Source of the DNA: Phoronis australis
Taxonomy: Eukaryota > Phoronida > Phoronidae
Reading direction: 5' to 3'
Assembly (NCBI GenBank): GCA_002633005.1
Contig: NMRA01000505.1
Coordinates: 12,453-76,452 of the forward strand
DNA: 64,000 nt
Shown here: piece by piece, positions 47,069 to 59,384 of the stretch
Position numbering within the stretch: position 1 is the stretch's first letter
How the letters are laid out: each line of letters opens with the position of its first letter
Position numbers and translations under genes: made by a program
The notes under the pieces: generated by a model
Told to the model about the DNA's origin: nothing
Seen by the model: the letters and a program-made list of their open reading frames with translations, nothing else
Databases searched by the model: none

Positions 47069-48518
47069 ATACAGCTTTCCACCATGGCTAGGTGATGCAA
47101 GACATTATTCTTTGTTGCATTATAGTAACTGGTCTTGGCTAATTATCATTTTATGGCCTGGTCATCCATTCAGCCAAAAGTAGTTCCAGAGGTGGGTTAT
47201 CACGCATGCTGACTCACAATAGAAGCCTGATAAGAGTGAAGGTGGATAAATGCGGTGTTCCTACAGTTTCTTGTTTTAGTGGATGTGTTCACGACATGTT
47301 AGCCGTGACTATATACTTCAAAGTAACGCAGCGCTTCAAAAAGAACGCAACAGCGTTGCTACTCTCTCGACGACCGTGCCCTACTATGGTCTGACCTTTC
47401 AGTAGACACATCGACTGTCTCATGAGTAAAAATAACTTGGTGTTAAACGCATGTGGCCAGGAAGTGCGCGCTACATAATATATTATATGAACCTGTCATC
47501 AAAGACATTACTTGGGAACTATCCATTCATGAAACGGGTAGCATAGCATCGGTAAGAAATAAATATTGGCACTAATTTCCGACAATTTCTAATACTATAA
47601 AACATGTTTCCGTTATTTATGAGATATATTGTTTGATTAACCATAATTGGTGTTCTTAAGCCGAATATCCAATAAAATGACAACTGACAGTGAATGCTTA
47701 CACACCCTTACACCGAAAAATAACTGTCATAGTTATACGTACGTACGCATCCAGCTACACGGCGACTAATATGGGGCTTACCGAGACAAATGTCGAATGT
47801 TTTTAGCACATGAGACCGACAAGTGCTGAATGAAACACGCTCTGGTTTAGGTCTACTGCTTGTGCAAATTTCTTTAGACGCAATCAATGCACATCTAGCT
47901 CATTAGATTGCGTGGCTCTGGCCGAAAGACGGTCTCTGCTTTGGCAAATGACCTCTGGTAACACGCACGCGCTCGCTTACTCACACATGCAGACGAACTT
48001 CAAAACAAACGTCACGTGAGAACAACATGTGTGTTCGTCCAGACATTTTTCTTGCCGTGTTGCCGATCATACATGTAGATGGCACGATGTTGCACAGATT
48101 TGTACTTAAACCTGCCGTTAATCCAGACCCCACGGGAACTTAAGGAAAATCTTAGAGACGCTAGAAAACTAATGAAGATTTCAGGTAACTTGCTTGAGTA
48201 GAAACTATTTTTATTCAAGCATTGAAGTCGCCATATCGAAGACGGCGATTTCGAGGCAATCAGTCAGCGAGTTTTCCCCGCACAATTTTCTGTAAAATGA
48301 TCGTAATTAAGTAGCAAAGTTTGATAGCAATGCACCACAGTTTTGTTGAAAGTCTTTCATAGATTACAGATACGTCACAGAGTGTACATTTAATGAATCT
48401 TAGCTTCCGATTTCACCCGTTTCGGAGACCGGGTTTCAACAGCTTTGGGTTATAATAAGCGCCCCTCTGAACTGAACTTTTCTAAGCGCCCTGGGCGGTT
48501 ATTACGGCGAATACGGTA
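47069..48518 (-). mobile_element. TACCGTATTCG element, inverted copy
   Basis: The right edge reads TTATTACGGCGAATACGGTA, the reverse of the 39276 end, followed by GCGCCCTGGGCGG-type words. From there down to about 47460 the sequence matches 39276-40300 in reverse, including the GGCCAGGAAGTGCGCGCTAC word. The lower end is too decayed to place exactly. Confidence 0.65.
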
Positions 48519-49344
48519 TATGTGCTATAATTGCTTCGAAGGATCGGCAGTAACCGTGGCTGGAATGCCGGCAGCTTCGAGACTAAGTCTACAGCTAACT
48601 CCTGTTGAAATTCTCCATACTTCAAAATTCTTGTTTGCAGGTACTGATAATTGCCTTCAATGGTTTTCATAATAAGAGACTAGAAATCCAAGTTGTCACA
48701 CACGCCCACTGGTCTGGTGCTGCCTTACATTTTCACTGGCCACCTTGCTGCAGTCGACTTGCGCAATAGCCGAAGTAGTGTCCACATTTGTGGTCACGTG
48801 CTGGGTACAGGCCAATGAGACAAGTTGCAGCAACAAATTCAGTACGAATCCATAAACCCTTTTACACGCATAATTAAATGCGCAAAACTGCTCCTGTATT
48901 TCTTAAACCTTTAATTTAATGCTCAAGCTATACAACGAGTGCGTGTTGAAACACAACATTGACGTTGGACCAAAGATGGACTCCTTGCATCAGGGCCTTA
49001 GTAAGCGGGGTGAGGGCGAGTGCCACCCCAAAAAAATTGCATGCCTCAGGGTTAAACCATGGCAACCGACAAAGGTGTGCAGCTGGGGAAAGACAAAAAA
49101 GAAAGACTTCTAATACTGATCAGAGAGAAAACTCAAGATAACTTTGACAACTCGGTATCAGTGTATGGTTTACCATTTGAGGACCCTGACCAGGACAATT
49201 GTTGTTAAGGTCTCCGTTTTTCCAGCATAGGTCGTCTAAGCACTCTTGAAAATGTGCACTTTATCATTCATGCATGTATTTCGAAAATTAGAGAAAATTT
49301 GTAAAGCAAAAATTTTGCGGAGCGTATTAAAGGAGCATGCGCCC
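48519..49344. other. Spacer with one small open frame
   Basis: Apart from the frame at 49059-49208, I see nothing that I can name. Confidence 0.35.
49059..49208 (+). CDS. Small open frame of 49 codons, unknown
   Basis: ACCATGG gives a good start context. The product begins MATDKGVQLGKDKKERLLIL, is charged and hydrophilic, and ends DPDQDNCC at a TAA. The composition looks natural and the Cys-Cys end is curious, but a frame this short can occur by chance. I recognise no family. It could be a piece of a retrocopy or a small exon (CCTCAG precedes it by six bases before AAACC). Confidence 0.2.
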   Translation: MATDKGVQLGKDKKERLLILIREKTQDNFDNSVSVYGLPFEDPDQDNCC

Positions 49345-50090
49345 CAAAAACAACCTAATTTTGTATCAATTTAGATCGAGTAGTTCTACTCCATAACGGC
49401 ACGTACGGTTGCGTTACCTGACACACCTGACGGCAGACTGAGGTGTTGAAATTATCCAGTGACGTAATTGGTTTCACACGGAGTCTGTTCAGCAGTTCAC
49501 AACACAGGTTGCTGGTGTCAGTTTATCGCTTTAATTCATCGTTTTACACCAATAAATCATCAAACTTCGATGTAAAACCCTTAAAAATACACCGAGTTCT
49601 TATCAAAACGTGTTGTTTTATTTCGCTGTTATGGATTTATTGGTATTTGGACACGGCCGTAGCCTACAACGGCTCGGCAGGCCAATAAGGTCCGTAGCAG
49701 GAGTTCGGGGTCTCTTCGGGGATATATTCGAAGTATTTTTCCGTGAGATACAGACAGGAGAACCTAGTCTGTGTTGTTTAGAATTGTGATTTTTTTAGTT
49801 CTAAACACGCAAAACGCTCGTTATCCTGGCCAGTGGCTCGGAGCCCGATCAGGCCCGTCGCAGCCGGCCAGATTCATTCATTATCCCGACCAGTGGCTCG
49901 GAAACTGATCATATATCATGAACATAAACCAGCCAAAGTTGGAAACTAAACTTCTAGTCAGGAAAATACTATACTAGTGAGCCAAAGTAATGTGCACGTG
50001 ATTATGTTGGTGAATTAGCCACGAAACTGCAAATCTACTTACTCGTCGGGGTTGCGAATTCAGGTTCTGCTTTGTCCACAGCACTGTCAG

Positions 50091-50340
50091 CATGCGCGCA
50101 CCCAGCCTTCAATATGGGGGGGGGCTCGAATTTCTGACGTTGTGGACCTTTTGGTAACAAAAAAGCGGGTTAGCTAAAAAAAAACGTGGCACCACTGTGA
50201 ATTGCGCGATTATGCTTATTTAGAGGACTTTAGTCTAGTCTCTTTTTTTCGGACTTTTTGTTTCCCAGAGGCGGACCTTTTTGCCCACTACGCTTCTTTG
50301 CCCTCGTTCGAGCCCCCGAGCCCCCATGGGTGCGCGCATG
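50091..50340. mobile_element. 250-bp MITE, 5-bp target duplication GTCAG
   Basis: The ends CATGCGCGCACCC and GGGTGCGCGCATG are perfect reverse complements over 13 bases. GTCAG flanks both sides (50086-50090 and 50341-50345). The other repeat copy shows the empty site near 41398-41412. The interior has the same GGGGGCTCGAA and GCGGACCTTTTTGCCCAC words as the copy at 38496. Confidence 0.9.
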
Positions 50341-50703
50341 GTCAGGGCAGAAGTTGTACATTGACAATCATTATTTGAATAATGTAAATATAAATTAAGA
50401 TTCCCCTAACACCTGGCCGTGGGATGGAAATCAAGTTGTTTCACAACCGTTTCTGCCATCAAACACTAAATTAGCATGAGCTCACACGGCCTCGGTGTCC
50501 CGTCAATTAGTTTTATTGCACCTAAACCCGGTAATGCAGTGATTTATTCATTGCTGACTTCTCAAATCATTTGCACTCAGGAACACTCCAAAGGCATTAC
50601 AAATTGCATCTAATGAGACAGACTTTGTTTCAGTTTCATATAAGTATTGGTTAGGGTGAGAATAATTCATTTTGAAATAGAACGCTCAGTAATTAACGTC
50701 AAC

Positions 50704-50879
50704 ATGGCAACTCGCAACCCTTGCGACTTAGATGAGAGCTCATCAGTCCCGACGAAGACTTCGCAGGTGGATCGTTAGGTTTCACAGGCTATCAGTTCGA
50801 ACAGGAATACAGTGATGAAGAAATACTAAAGAGGCGCCGTGAACAAGCTCAGACAACGAAACGTAGGGATAGTTATTTG
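50704..50879 (+). pseudogene. P2X7-C-terminal-like N-terminal segment, copy 2
   Basis: ATG at 50704 opens MATRNPCDLDESSSVPTKTS and meets a stop. In another frame, FTGYQFEQEYSDEEILKRRR and EQAQTTKRRDSYL continue cleanly, so a single small indel separates the two parts. This copy keeps the SDEE core lost in copy 1. Where copy 1 has a GTAAGC donor, this copy has GCAAGC. Confidence 0.4.
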
Positions 50880-50923
50880 GCAAGCTGGCATTCGTCAGGC
50901 ACTCACGCGGCTGTCGACGACTG

Positions 50924-51111
50924 CAGGCCACAGACAAGGAGATGTTGCACGGCCTCATACTTGCTATTTACAGCGTACTTTTCATTCTTCACTACTGCGA
51001 TCCACTTCCTTAACATTGCAGACTCTCGAGGAAGTCGAAAAAATGATATACCCGCTTTCCTCGCAGCTGCATAGTTCGCACAAGCAGGAAGGACCGGATG
51101 CACCGCAACAT
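50924..51111 (-). pseudogene. THAP zinc-finger segment, copy 2, frameshifted
   Basis: On the minus strand the frame ANYAAARKAGISFFRLPRES, then AMLRKWIAVVKNEKYAVNSK and VCGL, is closely similar to copy 1. Upstream, the Met and first zinc Cys (MLRC) lie in a different frame because of a small indel. The last ligand is Gln again. With a broken start and a missing His it cannot encode a working THAP domain. Confidence 0.6.
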
Positions 51112-51441
51112 AGCGGCATTCACTCTGCAGATGAACCACTGACGTCGCTAGCGTCGTTTCTCACCTTCCTCACAGGTTAACGCGACACCTCTTGGCAAGG
51201 TGAGGTCAGCCATGTGCGAGGGATGTGGATATAGACTGATTAATTAGGCAAAAAAGATTAATTAAATCGGGTGGCATTCTCCTTTAATAGCGGAGTTGCA
51301 ACCGAATCGATTTAACGATTGCGCATGTCCGGAAATTAGGGTGCGCAAAGGCTACTGGGATTGTTGATGGTAAACGGGATGACCGACTGGTTTGCACGAC
51401 GTGTAATTTGTGTGCATTAAACTACGCTGCTGTATGTAATT

Positions 51442-52700
51442 CTGCCGCTATTCGCCCTAATTAGCGCCCATGGCTCAACAAGTGCCCCAACGCGTTTTCA
51501 GACTTTGCTAAAGTAAGCGCCCAGCCCATGAACTACATGCGAAAAATGCCCTTACCTACAGTTCTAACGTCTCCAATTTATCAATTGAAAGATCCGACAG
51601 CCTGAATTTGTAACGGACCACGAGCCTCACCGTTATGTCCGTATACACTTCAAACTTACGCCGCGATTCAAAAAGAACGCAGAAGTTTTGCTGCTCTTGC
51701 GAGGGATGTGCCCCACTACGCGGGTCTGGACTTTGAAAACAGACACAGCGTACTTGTCAAAGAGCGGGATTGCATTGTTTCTTTCCAGTACAGATCTTCT
51801 CCGGCCTCAAACTTCTTTGTGCATGTGAAAACCGTGAATCGAAGACTAAAAAAAAAAACTCGACCAGTGTTAGCACGCGACCAAGAAGCGCGCGCTGCAT
51901 AATGTACCGACTGTCATCGAAGATTAATCGGGTAACATAGCATCGGCAAATAAATATTGGCACTAATTTCCGAAAGTTTCCAATACCGTAAAAAGCTTCT
52001 GCATTATTTTTAAGAGAAATTATTTAACTAATCATAATTGGTGTTTTTAAGGTCAAAATGACCCACTTCGCACCCTTACACCCCAAATCTTCCGGGAAAT
52101 AGCTGTTACACTACGGTCACGCATCCACTCACCCGGCGACTCAATGAGTGACATGTCGGTCTTACCGAAAAAATTCTCGAACGTTTTTAGCAGATGAGGC
52201 CAGCAAGTGCTAAGCCGTAAATATTAAAACACGCTCTGCTTGACTTTTTTTTTTTTTTGGATACAATGCACACCTAGATCATTACATTACTCTGGCAAAT
52301 GAACTCTGACAAGCACACGCACGCTTACTCTCACACACACGCATACAAACTTCAAAACAAACGTCACGTGACAACAACATGTGTTCCCACAGAGATTTTT
52401 CTCGGGTTGCGTGCTACAATCTAGCGTAGATTTGGACTTAATCTGCAGTTAATCCAGACTTCACAAGAACTTAAAAATCTTAGAGACGCTATTTGGAAAA
52501 CTTGAGGAGGATTTCAGGTAATTTGTTGAGTCAAAGCTGTATTCTTATTTAAGAATTCAAGCCCTATCGACGATTGCGAGACCAGCAGCTACGCATTTGT
52601 CGGCAAGATTTCGCCCTGGAACTTCAACAAAATTTTATGAAAAATGATCGTAATTTAACAACGAATTTTGATAGCAATGTACCACAATTTTGTAGAAAGT
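51442..52700 (-). mobile_element. TACCGTATTCG element, truncated copy
   Basis: The lower end, TGCCGCTATTCGCCCTAATT followed by AGCGCCCATGGC, matches the 40751 end in reverse. Matching continues through TTTTCAGACTTTGCTAAAGT, AAGAAGCGCGCGCTGCATAA and AGCAATGTACCACAATTTTG. It breaks off near 52700, so the last ~200 bp with the GGGGCGCTTA words are missing. Confidence 0.7.
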
Positions 52701-54176
52701 AAATAATAATAATCTGCACGCTTTATCTTAGCGCGTAATGCATATAGTGTGCATACGTTAAGTGAGTCGACCCAGAACAGGTGATTGTGCAGAGGCATTA
52801 TCCTCAAAATTGCTCATGTTGGCTTGGTTCTGGTCAAGCGAAAACAAGTTTTTTTTTCACTACCAACCGCCGTGGAGTATTTGTTACTGTTTCTTTGAAG
52901 GGAGATATTGTTGGGCAGTTTCTAAGATACGTTTTCTTGCCGCCCTCAAAATGAGCGCTGCACACTTTATGCTACGAAGTCGGAAAGAATTCACGAAGTC
53001 GGCCTTTGCTACCAGCTCTACCGATGTCTCTGACCCATGTTTAACGCAGTTCTTGATCCTTGGGAAACAGGTAGTAACTAATTTTTTTATTTCGCTAACT
53101 GGTATTATAGCATGCCAGGCACACAACACGTATAACCTCCCTGTGGCCGGTTCGCCCCCACGCTTGCCGACGTACTTGTTTACCGGCTTAACCACAATGC
53201 AACATTCTGACCCATTTCCAATATGGCGGCGTTGCAACTCCGCTATTCAGTCCAAGTTTTTCAGTGGTCCATAGGCGGTGCACTACAGGGGGGCTGAGGG
53301 GGCTTTAGCCCCCACTTTTTTCAGTGCTGCACCCTATATACACCTCCGACATGACACTGCCAACTACTCACGAGGGGAAGTTGAGCCTCCAAATTCATCA
53401 AAAACACAAAACATTCGTGCACAGCACAGAAGCTGTCTTGTCAGAAATGGAGATGCGTCACTGAACTTAGTTGCAAAATTCGATCCATCATCAGACCACC
53501 GTATCGCAAAGAAGGACACTTAACGATAACAGTGATATTCATGAATGTATTGAATTAAAAACTAGACTAAAGAAATTCAAAAATTTACAAACCGTAGATC
53601 GGATCGAAAAAGAAGGTCAAGTCATTGCTCATAAATTTGGAAAGGTTGTCTTTGCATTTCCTTGATGCTTGTAGTTCCCAGTAGTATTGTGCAATGAATT
53701 TAGGTTCTTTTAAACCGAATCCTTTGCTTGACATTCCCGTGCATACTGCAAAGGCTGGACACGTCGTGACTCAGTGACGCACCCACGTTAAAAATAAGGT
53801 GTAGTCATGCAGTAGGCTGCCCGCATAGAATCCGCGCTCAGTGATTGACGGGAAAAGAACTTGAACTGCAGGGGTTGAAGTGTCTGCATTTTTGGGACAC
53901 GCGTTCCATAGCATTTTCCCCATCCGCCCAGCAGAAGCTGGACCAGTGGCCGTGTTTCAACAAGGAATTTTGATACAGCTCTATAGGCCAAGGATTTCGG
54001 GATAGCATCTTTCAAAAAATCTTCAGGAAATGACCGTATTAAAATGCACTTTTTTCTGAAACTGGGTCAAACAAAACGACCTTGGAGCCAGTTTAGCCGC
54101 ACGTCTCAAATGAATCATAGCAGTGCTGACCCGCGAGTTTGTCGAATTGCGCATGCATGGATCACACTTCCCAGGG
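52701..54176. other. No gene recognised; one hAT-like end
   Basis: At 53284-53318 GGGGGGCTGAGGGGGCTTTA and CCCCCAC form a short hairpin, typical of the ends of hAT-like MITEs, but no partner end is seen. A 170-codon plus-strand frame (52762) and a 117-codon minus-strand frame (52884) overlap here. I recognise neither. Confidence 0.4.
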
Positions 54177-54435
54177 ATAATTCTTGTTGGAGGTTTGGCG
54201 TAATTATTTGCAGCGTAAAGTAATTATTTGTGGCATAAAGTAACTTCATGACGTAAAGTAATTATTTGCAGTGTAAAGTAATTACTTGCGGCGTAAAGTA
54301 ACTTTTAGGGCCGCAAATACTTACTTTACGCCGTAATGTAACAATTACTTTACGTCATGAGTAATTACTTTATGCCGCAGATAATTAGATTACTTTACGC
54401 CATAAATGATTACTTCATGCCTCTAACAAGAATTA
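54177..54435. mobile_element. Foldback MITE made of CGTAAAGTAATTA repeats
   Basis: The whole 259-bp segment is nearly self-complementary. It starts TAATTCTTGTTGGAGG and ends CCTCTAACAAGAATTA. The left arm repeats the word GCGTAAAGTAATTATTTG about four times, and the right arm has its complement about four times, meeting near GGGCCGC at 54310. The RNA or single strand would form a long hairpin. It is non-coding. Confidence 0.85.
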
Positions 54436-55155
54436 ACGTAGGCATGTAATTTAACGGCGTAACGTTGACCCATTTGGCCAAGGATAATATTGATGATAGT
54501 GGTGTAGCAACTACGCACGTTCAATGCCAATGAATGACGTAAAGTCTCCTCTAATCGTCTGCACGATTCTGTCTTCTGTGCAAAGACCACTCGGGCCAAG
54601 TTGGGCCCTGGGGCAAGATCGGGCCCGATGATTACGCGAAGCACTTTGAATCAGAAGCAATAATTCTTCTAAATTAGTTATAATTTCAGTTAGTAGTACC
54701 AGTAGCTGCAAAAATTTTGTTGCTGTTGTTGTTGTCCATCTATATCCTATTTCTAACAGATAGGCTGGGGCTGGACCTTTTTGGTGGGGGGCGAATTCGA
54801 TGGAATTCCCTGAAGACCCTGACTACGGGCCTGCTGTGCAAAATATGTTAGTTTTGAGGTGTGGTTTCTGCTCATATACTTGCCCTGCACTAGTCTCTTA
54901 GGGTCTACTTACTCTAAATGTGGCCAAAATGAGCCGCTTTTCCATGTCTAGCCATCTGCAGGCAAAACGTGAAAGTGCTCGGTAATGATTGTTTGTAGCA
55001 GAAAGGCATAAGAAAAGGTGATGGAAGCTGTGTGTGAGCAAGTGTTTCCCAACCAGTCATTTTATGTTGTTTCACTTGATGTTGGCCTTTGCCTCATATC
55101 TGCTTTGTGTTAGTGTATTTGAGTGAGGACTGTTATAAGATCTAAGTTTGACAAA
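54436..55155. other. No feature seen
   Basis: A short GGGCC(C)-rich stretch lies at 54590-54630. I find no gene. Confidence 0.35.
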
Positions 55156-55254
55156 TACCGTACTCGTCCGCGTTACCGCCCAGGGTGCTTAAATTGGGAA
55201 TCGAAAAAAAAACCAGGGTGGGTGGTAAGCTGAGCATGGGCGGTTAAAATCTAA
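55156..55254 (+). mobile_element. End fragment of a TA-target GGGCGGTTAA element
   Basis: TACCGTACTCGTCCGCGTTA, CCGCCCAGGGTGCTTAAATT and ATGGGCGGTTAAAATC follow the order of the end at 42700. The match stops abruptly where the CTAGTGGC module begins, so only the left ~95 bp remain. Confidence 0.75.
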
Positions 55255-57950
55255 CTACCAGTGCGTCCCCTAGTGGCAATTTTAGTTTTTTACGCTTACC
55301 TCTGTATCTTTGGAAGTCCTCAACGTATTTTCATAAAATTTGGAGCATAGGCATCTATTAGTGAGATGAAACTTTGCTCTAGTTTCAGATGGATTCGACA
55401 TAGTTTGCGCCTCTTATTTGCCATTTTTACTGTTTTCGAGTCTGTTTTTTGACGTCCACCTCGCTATCAACCAAACCGCTCTGAGGATGATTGCGAAAAT
55501 TGGCATGTAATGTTCTTACCATGAAGAGGATGGCTTTCGATGATTTTCCTACGACTTCGACTGTGGCTCCTCCTAGTGGCAGTTTTTTTGCGCCCATGGC
55601 TGTATCTCCTAATCTGTTTGCAGGATCTTTACTAAATTTAGCATGTGTATTTAGATGATGTTGACAACGGACAGTGACAACTTTCGCACGGATCGAACTA
55701 CCAGTGCGTCCCCTAGGGGCAATTTTAGTTTTTACGCTTACCTCTGTATCTTCTGAAGTCCTCAACGCATTTTTATAAAATTTAGAATACAGGCATCTAT
55801 TAGTGAGATGAAACTATCCTCTCATTTTTGGTTGGATTCGACGTAGTTTGCTCCACCTAGTGGCCATTTCCACTGTTTTCGAGTCTTTTTTGGCTTCCAC
55901 TCCTCTATCAACCAAACTCTTCTAAGGATGATTGTGAAAATAACCATGTAGTTACCATGAAGAGGATGCCTGACAACGACTTTCTGACGATTTCGACTAA
56001 TGTGACACCTAGTAGCTGGGTTTTTTTTGCGCCCATGGTTTTATCTTCTAAACAGTTTGCAGGATCTTTTTGATATCGAACGACGACAACAACTTTCGCA
56101 TGAATCTGACCACCAGTGTCCCCCTAGTGGCAATTTCCGTTTTTTATGTTTATCCCTGTATATTAAAAGGACCTCAACAGAGTTTCATAAAATTTGGAAT
56201 ATAGGCATGTATTGTTGCGGTTACGCTATCCTCCCATTTTCGTATGAATTCAAAGTATTTTTGCGCCACCTAGTTGTCATGTTTACTGTTTTCGAGTCTT
56301 TTTTTTGACGTTCACCCCTCTAAGTATGATTTTGAAAATTGGCATGTATTCAGTGTGAAAAGGACAGTTACCCTGACAAGTTAGGTTACTGGCGTACCTC
56401 CTAGTGGGAGTTTTGTTTTGTTTGCGGCCATAGCTTTATCTTCTAAACCCACTGCAGGATCTTTATATTAAATTTAGTAAGTGTTTTCATATGAAGCTAA
56501 CTATAGACTATGACTTTGAGGTGGACGCTGTGTCCCCTATTGGCAAGTTCACGCTTTCCTTTGTTTCTTTGAAGTTCCTTGATAGATTTTTATGCGTCCA
56601 CGTATAAATACCGTCATCTCCGTCCGTCCGGCGTCACGCGTCTGGCGTCCGCTGCTCTATCTCCAAAACCCTTTGACATACGTTCATGAAATTTAGCACA
56701 TATGTTCCTTTCATGGATGGGACGGCATGAGGGAGCTTACGGATGGATCTGAAAACCGATGTGCCCCCTTAGTGACAATTTTAGTTTTTTATGCTTACCT
56801 TTGTATCTTCAAAAGTCCTGAACGGATTTTCATAAAATGTAGCATATAGACATCTATTGGTGAGGTGACGCTATTCTTCTAATCTCAGATGAATTCGACG
56901 AAGTTTGCGCCACCTAGTGGCCAGTTTTGCTGTTTTCGAGTCTGTTTTTTGGTGTCCCCCCTCTATCAACCAAACCGCTCTAAGGATGATTGTCAAAATT
57001 GGCATGTATGTTTTAACTATGACGAGGGCGACTGACGATGATTTTCCAAAGATTTCGTCTACTGTGGCGCATCCTAGTGGCAGTTTTTTTGTGTGCTTAT
57101 GGCTATATCTCCTAAAGCGCTTGTAGGATCTTTACTAAAATTTGTAAGAGCATTTATATGATGATGACAACGGACGACAACAACTTTCAGACAGATCTGA
57201 CTACTGGTATGCCAGCTAGTGGCAATTTTATTTTTTTACGTTTACCTCTATATCTTCAAAGGTCCTCAATGTGTTTTCATAAAATTCGGTGTATAGGCTT
57301 CTGTTAGTGAGGTGACGCTATCTTTCCATTTTCAGACAGATTTGACCTAGTGTGGGCCATCAAGTGGCCATATTTACTGTTTTTGAATTTTGTTTGGCGT
57401 CCACTCCTCTATCAACCAAACCGGTGTGAAAATTGGCATGTGTGTTTTCACTATGAAGTGGACAGGTGACGATGATTTTCTGATGACTTCATTTACAGGA
57501 TCTTTACTAAATTTTACAAGTATGTTGATATGATGTTGACTACGGAGGACGACGATTTTCAGATGGATCTGACTACCAGTATGTCCCCCGGTGACAATTT
57601 TAGTTTTATGTTTGCCTGTGTATCTTCAAAGGTCCTCAACAGATTTTCATAAAATTTTGAATACGGGGATCTATTGGTGAGATGGCACTATCCTCCCATT
57701 TTCGGATGTATTCAAGGTATTTTGCGGCACCTAGTGGCCGTTTTAGGTGTTTTCGCTTCTGTTTTTTGACGTCTATCCCTCAACCAAATCATTCTAAGGA
57801 TGGGTTTGAAAATTGGCGCATATGTTCTCAGTCTTAAGAGGACTGTTGACGATGACAACTTTGACTACAGTGGTGCCTCCTAGTGGTAGCTTTGTTTTGT
57901 TTTGCGCCCATAGCTGTATCTCCTATACCCGCTGCAGGATCTTCAGTGTT
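55255..57950 (+). repeat. CTAGTGGC module array, block 2
   Basis: About six diverged ~430-bp modules in head-to-tail order form the largest block. The three CTAGTGGC contexts (GTCCCCTAGTGGCAATTTTA, GCGCCACCTAGTGGCCA, CTCCTAGTGGCAGTTTT) alternate regularly. A perfect CTCF-consensus match is at 56907-56920, and several sites differ from it by one base. Plus-strand frames here are only echoes of the repeat. Confidence 0.88.
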
Positions 57951-58119
57951 ATCCACAATGCCAGTTCCAAACTCCACGCAAATTTCTAGAGTTCAATATC
58001 AGTACTCAACACTGTATTTTCTCTAGTCTGTAGCCTTAACATCTCCACTGGAGGTATTTATATAAGCTTTAAAAATGTACACTGAACTGGTCAGGTGTGA
58101 CCTACTTTTTGACATTTTG
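57951..58119. other. Short spacer
   Basis: Nothing is recognised between the module array and the next transposon copy. Confidence 0.3.
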
Positions 58120-59161
58120 TAGGGGCCTACACGTGAAAACAAAATCGTGTTCATTCAACTGACGACTGTCTCACGAATAAAAAACTTGTTGTTAAAAGCA
58201 CGTGGCCAAGAAGCGCGCGCCACATACCTGTCACTTGTGATAGCAGACATTACTCTTCACGAACTATCCATGAAACTACGGGTAGCCTGTCCAGAAATAA
58301 ACATTGGCACTACTTTCAGAAAGTTTCTAATGCCGTAAAAACTGTTGCGTTATTTTTAAGAGGGATTGATTTATTAATCACTTGTTTAATGTATTCATAA
58401 TTGGTGTTTTTAACGTAAAATACCTGACAAAATACCCCACAGATAGTGGACACCTCCCCCCCCCGAATCTCCCGGAAAATAACTTGGACTGTCACACTCC
58501 CGTCACCCAGCGACTCAATGTCATTTGGCCTTAGATCCTACCCACACAATTCTCGCACACTGGTTGTGTTATTTCTTTAGTTACAATGCACACCTAAATC
58601 GTTAGGCCTACATTGCGTTTACTCTGGCAAATGAAGGCTGATGACACGCACACGCTCGCTCACTCACACACGCAGACGATCTTCAAAACAAAGGTTACGT
58701 GACTACGACGTGTGTGCTTCCAGAGATTGTTTCATGTTGCTGGGTACGATCTTGCGCAGAGCCAGATTTGTTCTTAATACCAACTCCACGGGAACTTAAA
58801 CTGAAATCTTTAATTGGTAATTTGTTGAGACGAAACTATATTTTAACTCAAGGTGCCCTGTCGACGATCACGGGGCAGCAGCGCATCGGCAAGTTTTCAT
58901 CCTTGGATTTCGAGACAATTTTCTGTAAAATGATCATAATTTAACAAAGAAATTTGATAGCAATGTGCCACCGTTTTGTAGAAAGTCTGTCTTTGGCTAC
59001 AGATACATCACGTACCATAAATTTGATGAATCCTAGCTTCAGATTTTACCTGTTTTGGAGACCGTGTTTCAACCGCCTTGGGTAACAATATTCAATAAGC
59101 GCCTCCCCCTGAAACGAATTTCACTAATCACCCCCGACACTTTATTACGGGGAATACGGTA
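58120..59161 (-). mobile_element. TACCGTATTCG element, partial inverted copy
   Basis: The right edge TTATTACGGGGAATACGGTA at 59142-59161 is the 39276 end in reverse. Before it come AATAAGCGCCTCCCCC, ATCCTAGCTTCAGATTTTAC and GCAATGTGCCACCGTTTTGT. The match extends down to the AAGAAGCGCGCGCCACATAC word near 58209. The lower end is missing. Confidence 0.7.
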
Positions 59162-59384
59162 CTGTTAACTGCCTCTTAGTAAAATGAACTGTGTTTACTG
59201 TTGGAAAAATCAGGCCTGATTAGATGCTGGGGGCTGAAGTACCTAGCCAGCCAAAATTTTAAACCTGGCGCGGCAATTTTTTAACTTGACGCGCTTTCCC
59301 TGAGCTCAACATGGCAAAATCCAAACTCGTTATCGCGTCGAGTCAAAACAGGTCGTGGAGAACACCTAACTTCATTAAATTTAA
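59162..59384. other. Short spacer
   Basis: Nothing is recognised. Confidence 0.3.

Larger units (their letters stand above)
49345..51176 (+). repeat. THAP/P2X7-like repeat unit, copy 2
   Basis: This is a diverged duplicate of 39250-42204 without the TA element, but with a 250-bp MITE at 50091. Shared words include CACCTGACGGCAGACTGAGG, TTTTACACCAATAAATCATC and TTGCACTCAGGAACACTCCA. The two copies lie in the same orientation about 9 kb apart. Confidence 0.8.

Noticed and set aside
52762-53274. 170-codon plus-strand and 117-codon minus-strand frames
   Set aside because: No family or splice context is recognised, and the stretch borders transposon debris.
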